This document shows positions 1 through 14,110 of a stretch of DNA of 64,000 nucleotides, one piece after another. Source of the DNA: Sclerurus mexicanus (Eukaryota > Chordata > Aves > Passeriformes > Furnariidae); assembly GCA_013396755.1 (NCBI GenBank), contig VWZF01003842.1, positions 1,899,442 to 1,963,441 of the forward strand, read 5' to 3'. Every line of letters begins with the position of its first letter. Within the stretch, counting starts at the first letter, position 1. The notes under the pieces were generated by a model. The model did no database searches, was not told where the DNA came from, and worked only from the letters and a program-made list of their open reading frames with translations. The translations under genes and the position numbers were made by a program.

Positions 1-3000
1 TTATAGAGGTTTTTTGAAACCTAAGATATGTTCTGCTTTGAATGAATAATTAAGTTCATTAAGAACAAAGTGAAATGCAGCTTAATTTAAAAAAACATAA
101 GGGAAATTAAATTAAATTTGTAACTGGAATCTTTACGGAATATCATGCCACTATGGCTATCACTACAATTTTGTGCAATAAATATAACAGTACAAAAATT
201 AATATTGGTGTGTGACAAATAAAAATACGTTATTAGTTGCATTGTAATAAATCTACATGGTAAACATACAGTACTCTCTAGACATAACAGTAAGACTAGT
301 TTGAATATTTTATGGGGAGATGTCTGAAAATACATTTTGAAAAATGAAATTTTTTCTTGTTTTGTCATGATTCTACATGTCTAAAAGTGCAATATTTCAA
401 GGTTTTAAATTCTTTCTTCCCCATCATTTCATTCAAAGGTCATTGCCAAACGCAGTTTTAGTCCAAGAGGAAACATTGAGTATTTCCAGGTAGAGCACTG
501 TTGTATGCTAAGACAGAATTGGCTTGGAAAGTTAAGCCAAGCTCTGGAGCAAACTAAATGGCAACTAGAAAAATACATTGAAATAAAATATATAGTACTT
601 TTCTAGCACTATTAAGGTAGGATTCATGTTCCCATGCAGGAATTATGAAGACAACATCTCAATTCTTAAGTTGTGCCAGTCCCTCTACCCTCAGCTATGA
701 CACCTGCCTCATATCTCAAAGCACGGGCATCCACATTCATGGATTAGAAGTTCCTTTCCTGTCCAAAGTACCTGTCTTACATGTGTCCAGGAGTAGCACC
801 TTCTGTTCTCCCCCTGCGTCTGTGAACTTCATTGTTCAGGTCCTGTGGCCATTCATCTACCCATGCCAATCATGTGATATTAGCAGGGCTCAGGAACCAA
901 ATTCACTGAGCAGAACTGGGCATCACAGGTGAATTTGAGCTAGTTTGAGCCTTTGTGTTAGTGGATAATGGGCATAGAGATGCAGACAGGTTATCAATCA
1001 GAATTTAGATGGCATCAGCATATTCATCAGGAGAGATTAAATAGTAATGGAAGTAAATTAAATGTGAGGGTATAGAGTAGGCAAATGACAGAGGTTGTGT
1101 CCAATTTTGAGTGCTGCAGTCTCCACTATTGTGCTGCATCTAAAGATTGAGGTAGAAAGCACAAACTTGCATACACTCCTTAAAATTCTGACTTACTTAA
1201 TCTCATTTATAAAGTAAAAGTTGTTACTTTTATACATGATTGATGAGTCTACAGTGGCAAAATGTGATGAATGGCAAATCAGAAAAACCGTTCTCTTTGT
1301 GAGAGCAGGGTTCAGAGCAAGGTTACTAATCCTATCATCCTCCCCTCATAAGCCATCCATGAGCCCATCTCCTTTTAACAGGCACTTACTCTCTGTATTC
1401 CCAGAGGTCAGTCCATGTCGGCTTCCATTTTGCTGACATCTGTACCAGATTCTTCTGAGCTATATGTGGTGCTCAGATTGGCATGTTGCTCATTCGGGCT
1501 TTTAATGAGACTCAAATAATGTGCTAGTGCTGCAAAGTACAAGACAGAGAGGTCTTATGGTCACCTGAAAAGTTCCTGTGTAGGGTGTGGGGAAAGAGGG
1601 AGCCAGCAGCTGGTAGTTTACGGGGTAGGCAAAGAAGAGCCTTCTATTGCTGATTTTGTATTATATTTTTCCTCTTCCACTGTAGTTGCTCACTGGGGCA
1701 GAAAAAAAATGTGGCTGCAGTAATGTAGACATCAGAGGGGTCTCAATCTTTTTCTGCTTTTCAATCTTTTTCAATTTTCTGTGCAGTTCTTTGATGCTTC
1801 CCAGCAGGGTGAAAGCTGTGTGACCTTTTCACATATTGTGTTTCATGTCCTGTAACTGTCTTGAAATTTTCTGGTCTATTCAAATTTCTTGCTACGTTAG
1901 GGAACTTTCTCAGCTTGATGGCTGTTGAACAAATATCCAGTCATATTTTATTTGTTGTTACTATTGGTCTGATGTTTAAGAAATTAATTCAATAATTTAT
2001 TTTTTAATGCTGATAAGCATGTATTACAAGCTCCTGACTGTCTAATAATACTGTAAGTTGTGAGGCATTAGAAACAAAACAATTCAAAATATTAAGTTCT
2101 AGAGATAAAATTGGACACATTAATTTCAGAAGCAAATATCTGTTATCTAAATATTGACTTTAAAACTATTTTAATGGAAATTAAGGTATTGAAAAGGACT
2201 GCAGTAGGACAAAAAGTATATTTAGGTTGTTAATATTGGTCTAATGTGCATATCTTGAGGAATGCACACAACCAAGTAAATTATCCTGATGGGATACTCT
2301 GTTTGGCTTTTGTGAGACTTTTGCTAGAGGAATTGTTTTTCCTATAAGCGTCACAATATCAATTTCATACCCATGTACTCTGGAGTGTTCTACAACTCCA
2401 TGGAGGACTCAGATCCAATGAAGTCATTGCCACAAAAGAAAATTTCTGAAAGTTACTTAAATAATAATTTTCTAAGCATGAATACCAAGTCATTATCTTA
2501 CTGCAGTCTAGGAATAGAATGTAATATCAACTTTACTCAGATAGGAATAAATGGCACATGTTGAGTAGTGGTAAGTGACTATTCAGAATTCATATCAATG
2601 AATAGGAGGAGACTGGTTTTATTTATCGTATCCTACTCATCTGTTAGGAACACAGATGATGTGGTCACTGAGATTTGTTCAAAGTCAAATGCTAAATAAC
2701 CATGGGCTGGGAAAACAGAAGGCTGCTCTTCCCTCCCTCCCTTGATTTCTTTGGTAGGCTGGCACATGTGTCTAGGAAATCCTTTTTTTCCCCCCTCAGT
2801 GTCTGAAAACTATCCAATATCTACAAAGGTCAGAAAGTCTGTTCTTCCTCTCTGTGTAATCCTCATATTTCAAATATTTTCCTTCTACCACTGACTTTTC
2901 TCACCCCATCTGTCTCCAACTAAATGTAGCTTCTTTTTCAGTTATTATTGATAATTTGGGTCTTTAAGAGGGAGCTAGCTGGCATTAAGTCATTAATTAA

Positions 3001-4010
3001 ATGTCAGGACATTAAAGGACTGATTTTCACTCTATTATGTAAATATATTATTTTTATGCATGCATGCTGGCTATTCAGAAGTTAGTGAAACATCAAGAAC
3101 TTGAATCCTATTTAATAAGAATCTTTTGATGATTCTACTAATACAAATAAGTACCTTATTTCCCATACACACACATTCATGGTATCACTGCTTATGTTCA
3201 GGCTGTGCAAACCAGCAGTTATTGCACAGACTCAAAGAAACCTGAATCTTTCCAATGGCCTTGTTGTACACCAACCCCTTGCAAGCAAAGGAGGGTTTTG
3301 GCACAGATTTCAATAGGAAAAGATTTAAGGTCTTTGCTGGAAAGCAGTAAATGGCTTGATGGTAATGAACTACCATAGAGATGTGCTTAGATACAGAGAC
3401 AAAAGGATCATCTCCTAACTAACTATTCAGAAAATCTTATCTTTGGGACTTTGGTTAACAATGTAAGTATTTAAGGAAAAGTATTTATCTCCTTTTTAGA
3501 AATGCTGAAAGTTTAAATAGCAGTCCTATGAAAATGTTGCTCTATTTAAGACACCAGATCTCAAATCTGGTTTTAATTACATGTATAAAATTGCTAAAGA
3601 CTTTTTAGATGTTACAGTGAATTTACTGAAAGCAGAATTCTTTGAATAGCCATGGAAATTTGAGGCTCAGTCTTTTACTAGTGGATTTTTGACACCGTTT
3701 CTTCTTTTTAGTTTTCTATTTTTCACTAAGGACATTGGACTTTGTTGAAAGAACAATTTATTTTCTCTTTCTGGTGCCTTCATCATGGACACAAAATGCA
3801 TAGGTGAAAGAAAGATATCATCACTGTATTAACTTATTTCAGATGTTACATCAGACAAGAAAAGAAAAGAATTTATTCAGTTAACTTCAAGTGTTAAAAC
3901 TTTGAAAAGAGAATAAGCTAAGTTTCTGCAAAGCAGAGGGATATGGAAAGACACATAAATACAGAGTTGTGTGGGTGTATGTACAGATTATCTTTCTTGC
4001 ATTATCTTTG
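1..4010. other. Unique AT-rich non-coding stretch
   Basis: No gene is recognised here. The longest reading frame is 95 codons (645-932, plus). It is serine-rich, has no domain I recognise, and lies in slightly GC-richer sequence with no splice sites framing it well, so I treat it as chance. Around 2975-3065 there are many ATTA/TAAT cores and ATGCAT motifs, which could be a homeodomain/POU-type regulatory patch but could equally be base composition. No interspersed repeat is recognised. An old, highly diverged one could be missed by eye. Confidence 0.6.
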
Positions 4011-4210
4011 GATGTTTTCCTGCTGTCACGGTCTCTGACTACAAAGCTTTGTTCACTCACTCCAACACTATCAGGCTCCAACCTTGCAGAGAGTAGAGAG
4101 CAGACCAGGGCTAGGCCCTGCCTGAGCCAAACCAGAGGCACAGAGCCCATGAAACGCCCGTCAGCCAAAACTCCAGCCCTGCTTTTGCCACTACAATACA
4201 TTAATGTTAT
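4011..4210. other. GC-richer island of unknown origin
   Basis: This 200-base block is richer in G and C than its flanks and has isolated CpGs (near 4028 and 4158), so it stands out from the AT-rich surroundings. It is open on both strands over about 80-100 codons (3887-4201 minus, 3969-4217 plus), which follows from composition. It may be a relic of an old mobile element or a regulatory patch. I recognise no family in it. Confidence 0.3.
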
Positions 4211-7200
4211 TGTCTGAAGGGGAAGTTTTCAATATGCATTGGTTTTAGAGAGGGAGATCCAGCCTCACTGCAGTTGTTTGATTTTCTTTTCTCACCCACA
4301 TATTGAGATCTTGTGATTTCAGTCTCCTTTTTTACCTTCATTGCTGCTTTTTTTTTCCTTTGCGTGTTCATCTTTAGTCCCACTGTCATCCTGTGAAGCT
4401 TAATCCACAAAACAAATGGTTTGTATCTCTTTCTCTTTGGCTCTGTATTTTTCACAAAATATTTCAAAGGGATAAGTACTTTTTCTTTAGAATGGGTGCC
4501 TGATTTTTTTTCTCCCAGATTGTAAGGCATTGGAGGTGAATGTGGGAGAACTGCTCCATTTTGTGATACCTTTGGAGGTTTTAAAATTTCTATTTGTTCT
4601 GCCTCAGAGTGAAGTCAGAATCTTCAGAATCAGTTTTGCAGAAAATCTTGAGCTGGAGTAACTTTCTCTAATAAACAAATCAGTCATATAGTCATAGAGG
4701 AATTTAGAAATTTTCAGCTAGAAGATATTTAAATCTGTGTTGAAATGTATGTACTTTATGGCCTTTACAAAACAGAATGTTTTGTTAAAAAAGATTTGGT
4801 AAAAAATTTTGGGCAACTCTGAGCAGTGTCTCATGAGTTATCTTTCCACTTCATCATACTTAGTCAATAACCATGTATAGTGTACTGCCCCAGAAGAAGA
4901 ATATCTTAATTTCTCTATGGAAGAACCAGCTTTTCATAGCACTCTGAGAAAAGATTTTAAAAAGAATTTAAAAATCCAATATTAGAAATCTCCAGTTTTA
5001 CTGTTAAATGGAAAAGAGACTCAGAGAAAAGTACTTAAACCTGAATACTTTTAAAGGAATTTTCCCCCACCTCCATCAAAAGAAGTCATTCAACGCTGTA
5101 ATAATAAAGTTCTGTAAAGTTCCATATTTGGATCAGAGCAAAAGATTTTAAAATTTCTTCATAAAATTAAGATCTTTAAATGTTCTCCAGTGACCAATAG
5201 GAGCGAGAAAATTTATTACAAACTTCATCTGAAAGACAAAACAATGTACCAGCTGACCACAAGGTAGAAGTTTGACTTCATATTGAATGAAGCAAGTACA
5301 ATACAGGGGAATGCAATAATAGCTTTTCCCTGGATGTTGGCCACAGTCCTGTTGAGGAATACAATTATTCATGGCCAGCCATTCTTTGCAAGGAATAGTC
5401 TTACAGCAAGACATAGGCAACCTTAGTTGTATACCACATGCTGCATCCATGTATTGCTTTGGGGTATATAATTTCGCAAGATTTTAGCTGTTTGATCCCA
5501 AACTTTTCAGCTAAGTGACTGTCCAGGGTAAGCTATGAAAACAGTACACAGCTACTTCAGACAAGAATGATACAGAGAAATGTCTTTCCATGCGAAAATT
5601 AGTTCCTGAGATACAGTGATTTGGAGGAGTCTTGTGAAATTTGTCTGAAAATTGCCTTGCAAAGTAAATCCAGACCATGAAAATCTAAGAGGTGGATTTG
5701 ATTTATGCCTCCAAGACAATTGTCATGACTTTGCTACTGAAAATTCCCAACACAAAAATAGTGACATACAGAATTATCTCTGGAAAATTTGTGGTGAATA
5801 CTTCTGTATAAAGAGTAGGGCATGAGTACAAATGCATAAAGAGCAGCATATTGAACCAGCAGGACTGAACAATGTACTTAATAGCTACTTGCTGTGTAAA
5901 CATTGGCATTGGAGTGCACTAAAGAATATACAGAAGCCCCAGGGAAAACGGTGCTATGGCGATGTAAATAAGGACAACAACACTCTACACAAATAAAAAA
6001 AGGTAAAGATCTACATTGTACAGTCATCCATAAAACTGATTTTCTGAGTATTTTTTAAGATTGTAATACTCTTATTTAATGGTCTTTTTCCTTTGCTCTT
6101 ACCAGTGTTGTCAGTGAGCTCAGTTTGATTAATAGTTCTATAGGTTGGCCTTTCCTTAGGTGGAGATAGGGACATTCTTACCATGCTATGGGCTATCTGC
6201 TCACATGCAGTTTTTGTCCCTTTACCCTTTCTCAGAAAGTGCAAAATCAACACTTGCTACCTGCAAAAATGTGAACTTACTTTATGATTTTGTGATATAA
6301 AGGAGAGAGAAGGTGGTATCCTGCTGCAATCAGCATGTATTTGCAATTACTAAAATTCTATTATAGAGAAAATTGTCATCCTTAGTTCAATTTTTATGTT
6401 GTACATGTTTTCTCATTAACAAAGGTAAAAGGAGAGCCTGGATTTGCTTCTTAAGTAAATCAAGTCAATAGGAGGTCTCCTGTAATGTTTTTGGAGTTAA
6501 AGCTTTGATCTCTGTGGGCTCTCAAAATTCTCTATGAAAAGTTCAGTTTGGTAGGACAGCAACTACAGAGGTGCTGTCTAAATGTATTCATGTGAAATGG
6601 ACTGCAAAATCATCCTCTTTGAAATTTTTCTACTTTCTTTTGAGATTAACTAATTTTCACGGAGCACTTCAGCTTCTTATGCCCATATCTAATTGGTTCA
6701 AAACAACATCAAAATATAAACAAAGACAGGAATTGGGTTGCAATAGTGAATACTGCCTCATGACTTGTAAGACTTTGATGAATTTCTTGTGGAGAATAGA
6801 GGAAGGGACTTTAAGGAAATGTTTCAAGTTGTAATTTACTCAGTTTATGTAAAAATGCATGCATGTAAAAGAAAGGCAGAGAAACAAACTTTCTTAGCAA
6901 ATAATGACATCTTGATGAGGGATGGGTAGAAAAAAAACATTAACCATAATTATCAATAACCATTATTAACAGCTGACAACACGCAGCCCTTAATCCTGCA
7001 CTTGAACCTGGCTAGTGGAACAATGTGTGTTTCAGGTAAGAAACGGAGACTATTTCTTTTTATATTTTGCCTTCCATGTCTTCAATTTGATAAAATGGAA
7101 AGCCATAGACAATAATATTTACTTTACCAACATGCAGAAGCACTGATTGTGGCAAAACACTGAGGCATGTGATTAAAACCAGGAGCGTTCTGAAAAATAT

Positions 7201-8217
7201 TTCAGCAATTATTAACTGTAAGTAGCTGAAAAGTCCTACTGAAGCCATTGGAAATTGAGCATGTGCTTATAGTTAAACATATTGATAGATACATGAGGAC
7301 TTTCCTAAGAAAAGGCCTGTTTTATGTGTGCTAATGTGTGCTAAAAACATGTCTTTTCCTCTTGTCCTCATCACATCTATCCTTATGGCACAACACTATT
7401 TTTTCATTTATTTTTCACAGTTCTTCAGAATTCATGAAAACATTTTACAGGGACAAATTTGGATAGCAGCTGGAGGCAGATTGTTTTGGGAAATGAGACT
7501 GAAATTGGCTGAGGTACTAGATAACAAATGGATGTAATCTGTGCAATACTAAGGGCTTGCCTTATTAAAATTCCCCACGTTGGTGCTGATTTGATAAACA
7601 CCTTTGTTAGGATACATCACATAGTATATTAAAAAAGCTGTTAATGAAAAATGAATATTGCAGTGTCTTTCTGGCAGGCTGAATCAATATGCTCTTTTTA
7701 ATAATTCAGTTTATTCCTCAAAGTATCATTTACCCCCTAGAACAGAAAATAAGAACATGACATAATTACCAAACCTCACCTTTTTCCTTTCCTAGCAACG
7801 CACATCTGACTGCTGCCTACGGTCTCCCAGTTTTTTGGAAGCTGTGTTAATCTATAATGATTCAAGAAAAGCTCTTTCTTGACATGAAGAAAGGTCTATT
7901 ATTTTCTGAAGAATAGCAGGTCTGAAAGATTGACCTTCATTTTTCAGACCTGATATGTTTTATTTTCTCTGTAGGTGATCAGAATGGATAAATTTATGAA
8001 GCTTCCTGTGTCTCCTGCATTTAGGGGAAAATGAACATCTGATTTGACTTCAAGCCCATTTCCCTCTTTAAGAGGTCAGATAAAGCATGAACAACACAGT
8101 GTATCACCTCCTGACCCTGACAGGTCATCATAAAGCACATAATTCTATTTCTCTGACCATTTATATTTTTCTGGTTATCTCTGTCCAGGTTGCCTATTGC
8201 AGTATAAAGTTTCTTGT
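4211..8217. other. Unique AT-rich non-coding stretch
   Basis: No gene or known repeat is recognised. Small ORFs of 60-107 codons occur on both strands and overlap, as expected by chance. A 10-base unit (ATGTGTGCTA) is repeated twice in tandem at 7324-7343. The cysteine-rich minus-strand frame at 5148-5450 is listed separately. Confidence 0.6.
5148..5450 (-). other. Unrecognised cysteine-rich ORF, 100 codons
   Basis: The minus-strand frame runs from an ATG at 5450 to a stop at 5148. The predicted peptide is unusually rich in cysteine, with a Cys-Cys pair near residue 15 and further cysteines spread through the first 70 residues. It has no clear signal peptide and no domain I can name. No promoter, splice context or codon-bias signal supports expression. 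Chance is the most likely explanation. An old pseudogene or an exon of a fast-evolving gene is possible but unsupported. Confidence 0.12.
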
Positions 8218-8256
8218 ATTTTTTTTTCTTTTTATTTTGTTTTGCTATTTTTTATA
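8218..8256. repeat. T-rich low-complexity tract
   Basis: An impure thymine-rich run with scattered C and G. No target-site duplication or element body was seen next to it that would make it the tail of a retrocopy on the minus strand. Confidence 0.8.
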
Positions 8257-11200
8257 TCAATGTCTTCCCAGGATAAGAAGCTTTCTGGAAACCAGAGAAA
8301 GGCAAAATAATTGTACTGTCTGGGATATTGCATTTGTTGGTTTGCATATCAGATTAGGTTTATGTTTAGATCGGCTTCCTGAGGGGTAGGTTTTCTGGCT
8401 CTTGCTCCCAAAACTCTGGGGACATGAGAAGAAAGTGGGAAAGTTTGTGTGTGGGGTAAGGGATGGAAGAGATGACTGAGTTACTGTATAGGATGGAGAC
8501 CTATGCAGTTTGGGAAGAATCTGCATTATTATGTTAGCAGAAAGAGTTTAGGTGGCACAAGACTAAACTTGTAGGAAACTTAGCATACCAGCTGATAAAA
8601 GAAGACCCTTTTCCCCTCTTTCTGCTGCTCCAAGTTTAGGTCTGAAACAATAGCGCAAGTTTCTGTACATTGGGATACAGAACTGATGGTGTAGTGAGTT
8701 ATCACTATTATTTATGCTTTAAATATTGTTTTCTTAGCAAGTGTGTGTTTTATACTTCAAGACGTCTCAGACTGTTTAAAAAAACTTCAGGGCAGGAGAC
8801 TGAAGATCCTCTACTTACTCACTACCTCTGAAAGTGTGTTTAGATTAGTTATCTAATGCTAGATAGCCAAAGCATCTAAAACTGAGCTGGTCATAAGAAG
8901 TTGTACTCCCTTTGTATTCAGTATGAGCCTCTTGCTGACTGTTCAGAAGTCTGGCTCATATATTTCAGATGTCAAGCTGTAGGCATTCAGTTCCAAAACC
9001 TGTGACCTTAGTGTCTCAGCTTTTAAAACTAAAACATAATAGAAATGTTTTTCCCAGGTGAAACAAAGCCCAAAGTGTCCTTAATACATATTCAGGTGTG
9101 TTCAGAGGAAAGTTGATGAAGAAATAATAGGTATTGTTTTTTTGCACCAAAGGACAGAAATCAGAGTTTTGCAGAATTCTTTTCCTTTAAGGTAAGAGAA
9201 CAATACTGGTAATCAGGCACTTTACCAGTATGTTATTTCTTTTTCAGCTGGAAGGACTACTTCACTAAAATGTAAGAGGAGCTGGATTTATTTTAAAATT
9301 TACTCATTAAAACAACTTGCAGAATTCCTAACTGTAAGAAGTGGTGTACACTTAAACATTGCCAGCAAAGAATTGTTCAGGAAGGTTTCCATTTTTACAT
9401 ACTATAGGAATGTTACAGTTTTGCTTGGTTCCTATTTCCTCTTCTCCCCTCTGGAGAGCAAGAATTGGACAAAATTGAAGTTGCTTCTTTCCTTTGTTGT
9501 TTTGTCAGTTTTGGCAAATCTCTAAGTCAAAGAATATTTACAATAACATGTTACAAGACCAACATCTTCTGGGTGAAACTCCCTTCAACACTTGAGAAGG
9601 GTTTCTGCACATGTTGGGTGTGGAGCTTCCTCAGCCTGTGTGATAAGCTGGATCCATGACCCTCACTGTGCTCATGACTAAGGATCACTCTGTCAGTGCT
9701 TTGGATTTGCAGCTTGAATTCAGGGCATTCTGCTTCCAATACATCTGCTGTCCTGCAGCGCAAACCTTGGGAATATTACTGACTTTCTTGAATGGAGAAA
9801 TATGAATTGAAACTCCAGAGACCACCAAGCACAAAACAAGAAACAGCTGCTGTCATTTTTATGGATGTTTATTTTAGATACATTGCCCTCAGCTGACTGA
9901 GATGACTTTGTGTCATGCTGAAGGAGAGTAGTGTGGCCTCTGAATGTCTCAGACTGTCAGCATCTAAGGACTTCTTTCCTTTGGGGTAAATGGGAAGAAC
10001 ATTTATGCACTGTTATAATAATTTTGTCAGATGATGAACACACTTTCAACAGATTGGAATAGAAGTTCTAGAGACTGCCTCCAGACATGGCTGTCTGCTT
10101 AAAAATTACATCTAGCATAAAACCATTAATAGTCCATTCTGCTTGACTTATTCAAGCCCATAATGATCATCCATTTTATTATACACCCTCCCTCTAACAC
10201 AGTGCTATTCCTCTCAGTGCAAACAGCATCTTGTTTACATAGTTGTTAGAAAAGCCAGCCTACATTTCTACAGTTTTACAACTTAAAGAAAGATGAGTTG
10301 TATAAAAAGATGTAAAGATATAATTTATCTCCCCTAAATGTGTAAGAAATATTGATACTCAGTGGGAATTTGTTTTTTAATTTCTAGAAACAGAGTTTTG
10401 TAACTAAAAAAACATACAAGACAGAAAGAGAGCAAGTGTAAAAAAGACAGAACCTGGGAGAGACTGGTTTCTCCCTGGTTACTGAGGGTGAGTCCTGCCA
10501 TAGAAACTCACAAATGCAAGAGAATTTCAGCCTTTTGCAGCTTACAACTTGAAGCTCTATGTCTAATTTGCATAGAAATTATAGAATGCAATAATTACCA
10601 CTTCATTTCTCCTTAATGCAGATCTGCCTGACAATGGCAAATAGAGACCTCAGGAAAGAGTGTCCCAGTGTTACCTGTGACCTTGGGCAGGGAAACGATT
10701 TTTTTCAGGATTGTCACTATGCATACCTTGTAGGCCATAAATGCCCTGAATTTTCATGTCTCAAGATGCATCAGATGAAGTGTGTAATCTTCGGATCACA
10801 AAAGGATGCAAAACGGTATAAACCTGAATACCATTTTTCTTAGCAACCACAAGCTCAAGAGCAAAATCTGGTTTTAAGTACTCTATGTTTACTGTTAGCT
10901 GCTTTAAGTTAGTTTAGTAACAGCAATATAACAGTGTTTCTAAGGTGATGGTGGCAGCAACATCACCTTTTGATGGGTGAAACAAGAGATTAAGGTAGGC
11001 ATGAAGCTTTACTAATTGCTATGTGTGAACCACATGTATTATCTTCCCTTTTTCTCTTGACACGTGCAGTTTTATGCAGTGAGTGAGGGAGAAAATATAT
11101 ATCAGAGAGGCATTTTCTTTTAAGGATAGCTCTTTGAAGCTGTCCAAAATTTGAAATAAAAGTTCTTGGAAAACTTTGACTTCAGGGAGAGGAGGTGAGA

Positions 11201-11260
11201 AGAATGCATGTAATTTAAGCATATCTGTGAAATGTATCTAAGGGAAATTTCAAAGTTGTG
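8257..11260. other. Unique AT-rich non-coding stretch
   Basis: No gene or interspersed repeat is recognised, apart from the weak exon candidate at 10622-10843 listed separately. Overlapping ORFs on opposite strands (for example 9465-9659 plus and 9551-9763 minus) are short and look accidental. Confidence 0.55.
10622..10843 (+). other. Weak exon-like ORF with 3' splice site
   Basis: A pyrimidine-rich stretch ending TTAATGCAG (AG at 10620-10621) resembles a vertebrate 3' splice site. It is followed in phase 0 by 73 open codons to a TAG at 10841-10843. The peptide has seven cysteines but no motif I recognise. A clear GT donor before the stop is missing, so if real it would be a terminal exon. 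An acceptor-like site plus an open frame of this size is expected several times by chance in 64 kb, so confidence is low. Confidence 0.12.
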
Positions 11261-11274
11261 ATATATATATATAT
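11261..11274. repeat. (AT)7 microsatellite
   Basis: Seven uninterrupted AT units, then ATAAATAA. Short, and possibly length-polymorphic. Confidence 0.85.
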
Positions 11275-14013
11275 AAATAATGCACCATCTTACAAAGCAC
11301 AAACATTTTCACACAGTGCATAATGTGGATCTCGACTGTGTTTCCACTGGAGATCATCAAAATAATACCTGGACTGGATTGGGAAAATGGAAGATTTTTA
11401 TTATCAGCAATATTACTAGAAATAAAATAAGGGAAATTGAAGATCATACTTCAGGGCATAAACTGAGACCTCACAAAAAAGCTCAATGGCAATCAATAAT
11501 GCTGGCTAAATGAATAGTGTGGACAGAGAGTGTTCTATTCCTCTCCAGTATGAAGTGTTCCTTTGCTGGATACTTCCTAGTCTGCTAGCATACTTACCAG
11601 TTTGATTGTAGTTTTATGCACATTTCAATAGTGCTTCTGACTTTCACTTTTCTCCTGTGCTTTTTAATTTTGAGTTATTTGCACTTGAAGCCATACTTCG
11701 TTTATTGATCTTTATGTTTTGATGTTGTTGCAGTGTAAATAATATTGATTTTTTGGAGGTTTCTGAAATCTTTGGAATGATGTCATGCCACAGCTGAAAC
11801 TAACTCCTGTGCAATTTGTGTTCCTGTCATGCAGAACTGTCTCCTATCAGATTATTGTATAACTGCAAGCAGGAGAAACAAAAAAGAATTAAATGGAGAA
11901 GAAGTAAAATGAAGGGGAATAAAAAGGTGAGAAATGTATGAAAAAATGATGGGCTACTGAAAGTTCACAAAACCGAGAGGACATTACAACAATACAGCTT
12001 TCTTGATGAGACTGTCTTATGTGTGTTCTTCCATACTCATTTCCTTAATGCTGAATTAGTGACCCATTCCTAAATAAGCAAAGTCAAGCTCAGTCAGTGT
12101 CTGGGTAAAAGACCTCTTAGGCACTTGCATGTATTACAGTAATGGAATAGATTTATTCTCATGAAACCTTGAGCTAGTATTAATGTGAGTCATATTGGTT
12201 ATGTCAGGTGTTTTGATTTTAGGTGCATTATTTATTCTTTTTTTTTTTTTTTCCACTTCATAGCAGGGATTAGTTCTGCTGTTCTGGCAAAATTATGATC
12301 TGAAATTATACAGTTCTTGCCTTCATTTTTGTGGACTGAATTAATTTATTTGCATTGGTATCCATTTTCAGTCCTGAGCAACTGAGAAATTGCTCTGCAT
12401 TATTTAAGTACCGCTCTGTTTCCCTGTGTTAATGGTTGGGTGTACAGCAGAAACCAATTTTTCAGACAGGTGCGAACTCATGTTACTTATGTCTTTGCAA
12501 CAAATTCCTGCAGAGATGCATGGTGAATTTTAATGTGGATTTCATCTTTTATTATGGCTGTATGATTTACAACATTCTTCATTTTCCAGCAGCTCCTCCA
12601 TTGTTTGAGAAGTGGGATATAAAAAATAAGATAAGAAAAGTTGTTCGTAATCAAGTAAAAAATTGATCTTCCAAAAATTTCTAGGGTCCTCGCATCTAGC
12701 CTGTGCAAGTACCATTTCTAATCTGCAAGATTGGCTTCAGTATTGTGATCTGGCCTTCAATCTAAACATCAAAAACCTGGAGGGATTTAACTTGTACTCC
12801 CTCAAGTTTAAAGGCTTGATAAGGAAAAATGGCATAACAACTTAATTTAAATATTAATCCCTTGAGTACAACAGCTGCAGGTGAAAATTTATTAATACAT
12901 TAGCCTAGTGGAGGCAATAACAAGGAATGATGTAGGGAAAGGAATTACTTGTATAATAATGAGAGTTAGAGTAGTAGCTTGTAACTATTTAAATTAGAGG
13001 TGATTTAAAATGCAAAAAGGTAAACCTTGTATAAACATAATTCTTTATAGCTCAAATCCCTCCAAAGAAATAATTTTAACTGTAACTGTAAATATTGTGT
13101 TCATAATAAAACTAATTTAACTAAAACAAAAGAAAAAAGTGGAGAGACATTTTACATGGTCTCCCTTTTTCTCCCAGTGTACTTTGCCCGTGGCTGAGCT
13201 GTGTTGTCTCACATAGCTCTCTATCTTTGTATTTGCATTACACCTGGCTTATTGATAGCGCTAACAGTGTGTGTGCTTTAACAGCCTGTTAAGGCACACC
13301 ATTCACACTTTCAGGATCTTATAGATTAGGAGATAGATACTGTATTATTTTGCTACCTGCTGAAGAATCTGTCAAGAGAGTGTTTCCACAGTGCTGTAGT
13401 TTGTCACCTCTCTCAAAAGCTATGGTGTGAGGGAGTAAGGATTACACTAAGATTAGGTTCACATGCACATTGTGCTGTGTGCAGAGCACATTGTAGGAGC
13501 TTATTTCACCCTTGGTGTCATCAGTTACAGTTTGACAATATGCGTGATTTTAGTACAGACTTTTGGAAGAGATGTGCCTCTGGCCTATGTTCTCCAAACA
13601 CTTTTGCCAAGCAACAGAAATTGTTTCATTTCAGTAGTCATTTGAGGGCCTCATTTTAACAATGATGTTGGCTACTGAAGATTTTTGTTGTTGCAACATT
13701 CACAAGCACGCCAGGTTTTGTACACTGGTGCTCTGCAACAACAAAAATTCTACAGGTGTGAAGGCTAGGAAACATTCACAGGTGAAAATCACTGCTTTGG
13801 TGATTCTGTTGAAATGAAGGCATTTGGGTAAAAAGTAAAATCAAGCACACAAGAAAGAAGAAAGGTTATTACTGTGCAAAAAGTGAGGCAATATATTTTA
13901 ACTACTGATGATGTTTATTTAAGTAATATTTGTTTCCCCCACTTTTTTAGAAAATATAAGGATAATTTCTAGAAACTATCAGACAGGAGACTTGACTGTG
14001 CTCTGGCTATATT
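11275..14013. other. Unique AT-rich non-coding stretch
   Basis: Holds a 15-base T run (12238-12252) and small ORFs of at most 77 codons. Two 60-codon frames overlap out of register at 13463-13659 and carry no recognisable product. No mobile element is recognised. Confidence 0.6.
12238..12252. repeat. Poly-T run
   Basis: Fifteen consecutive T residues. No associated retrocopy body was seen on the minus strand. Confidence 0.85.
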
Positions 14014-14110
14014 AAAAAACTCAACCATCCAAACCCCCAAACTCACAAAAATAAAACAAACAACATCGCCCCTCCACAAACCAAACCCAAAAAACCCACC
14101 AAGAACAAAA
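14014..14110. repeat. A/C-rich low-complexity tract
   Basis: Nearly pure A and C on the plus strand, with clusters of CCC and CCCCC. The minus strand is therefore G/T-rich with several G-runs, but their spacing does not meet the usual four-run quadruplex pattern. The minus-strand ORF across it (13969-14166) is rich in Gly, Phe and Val purely because of this composition. Confidence 0.75.
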
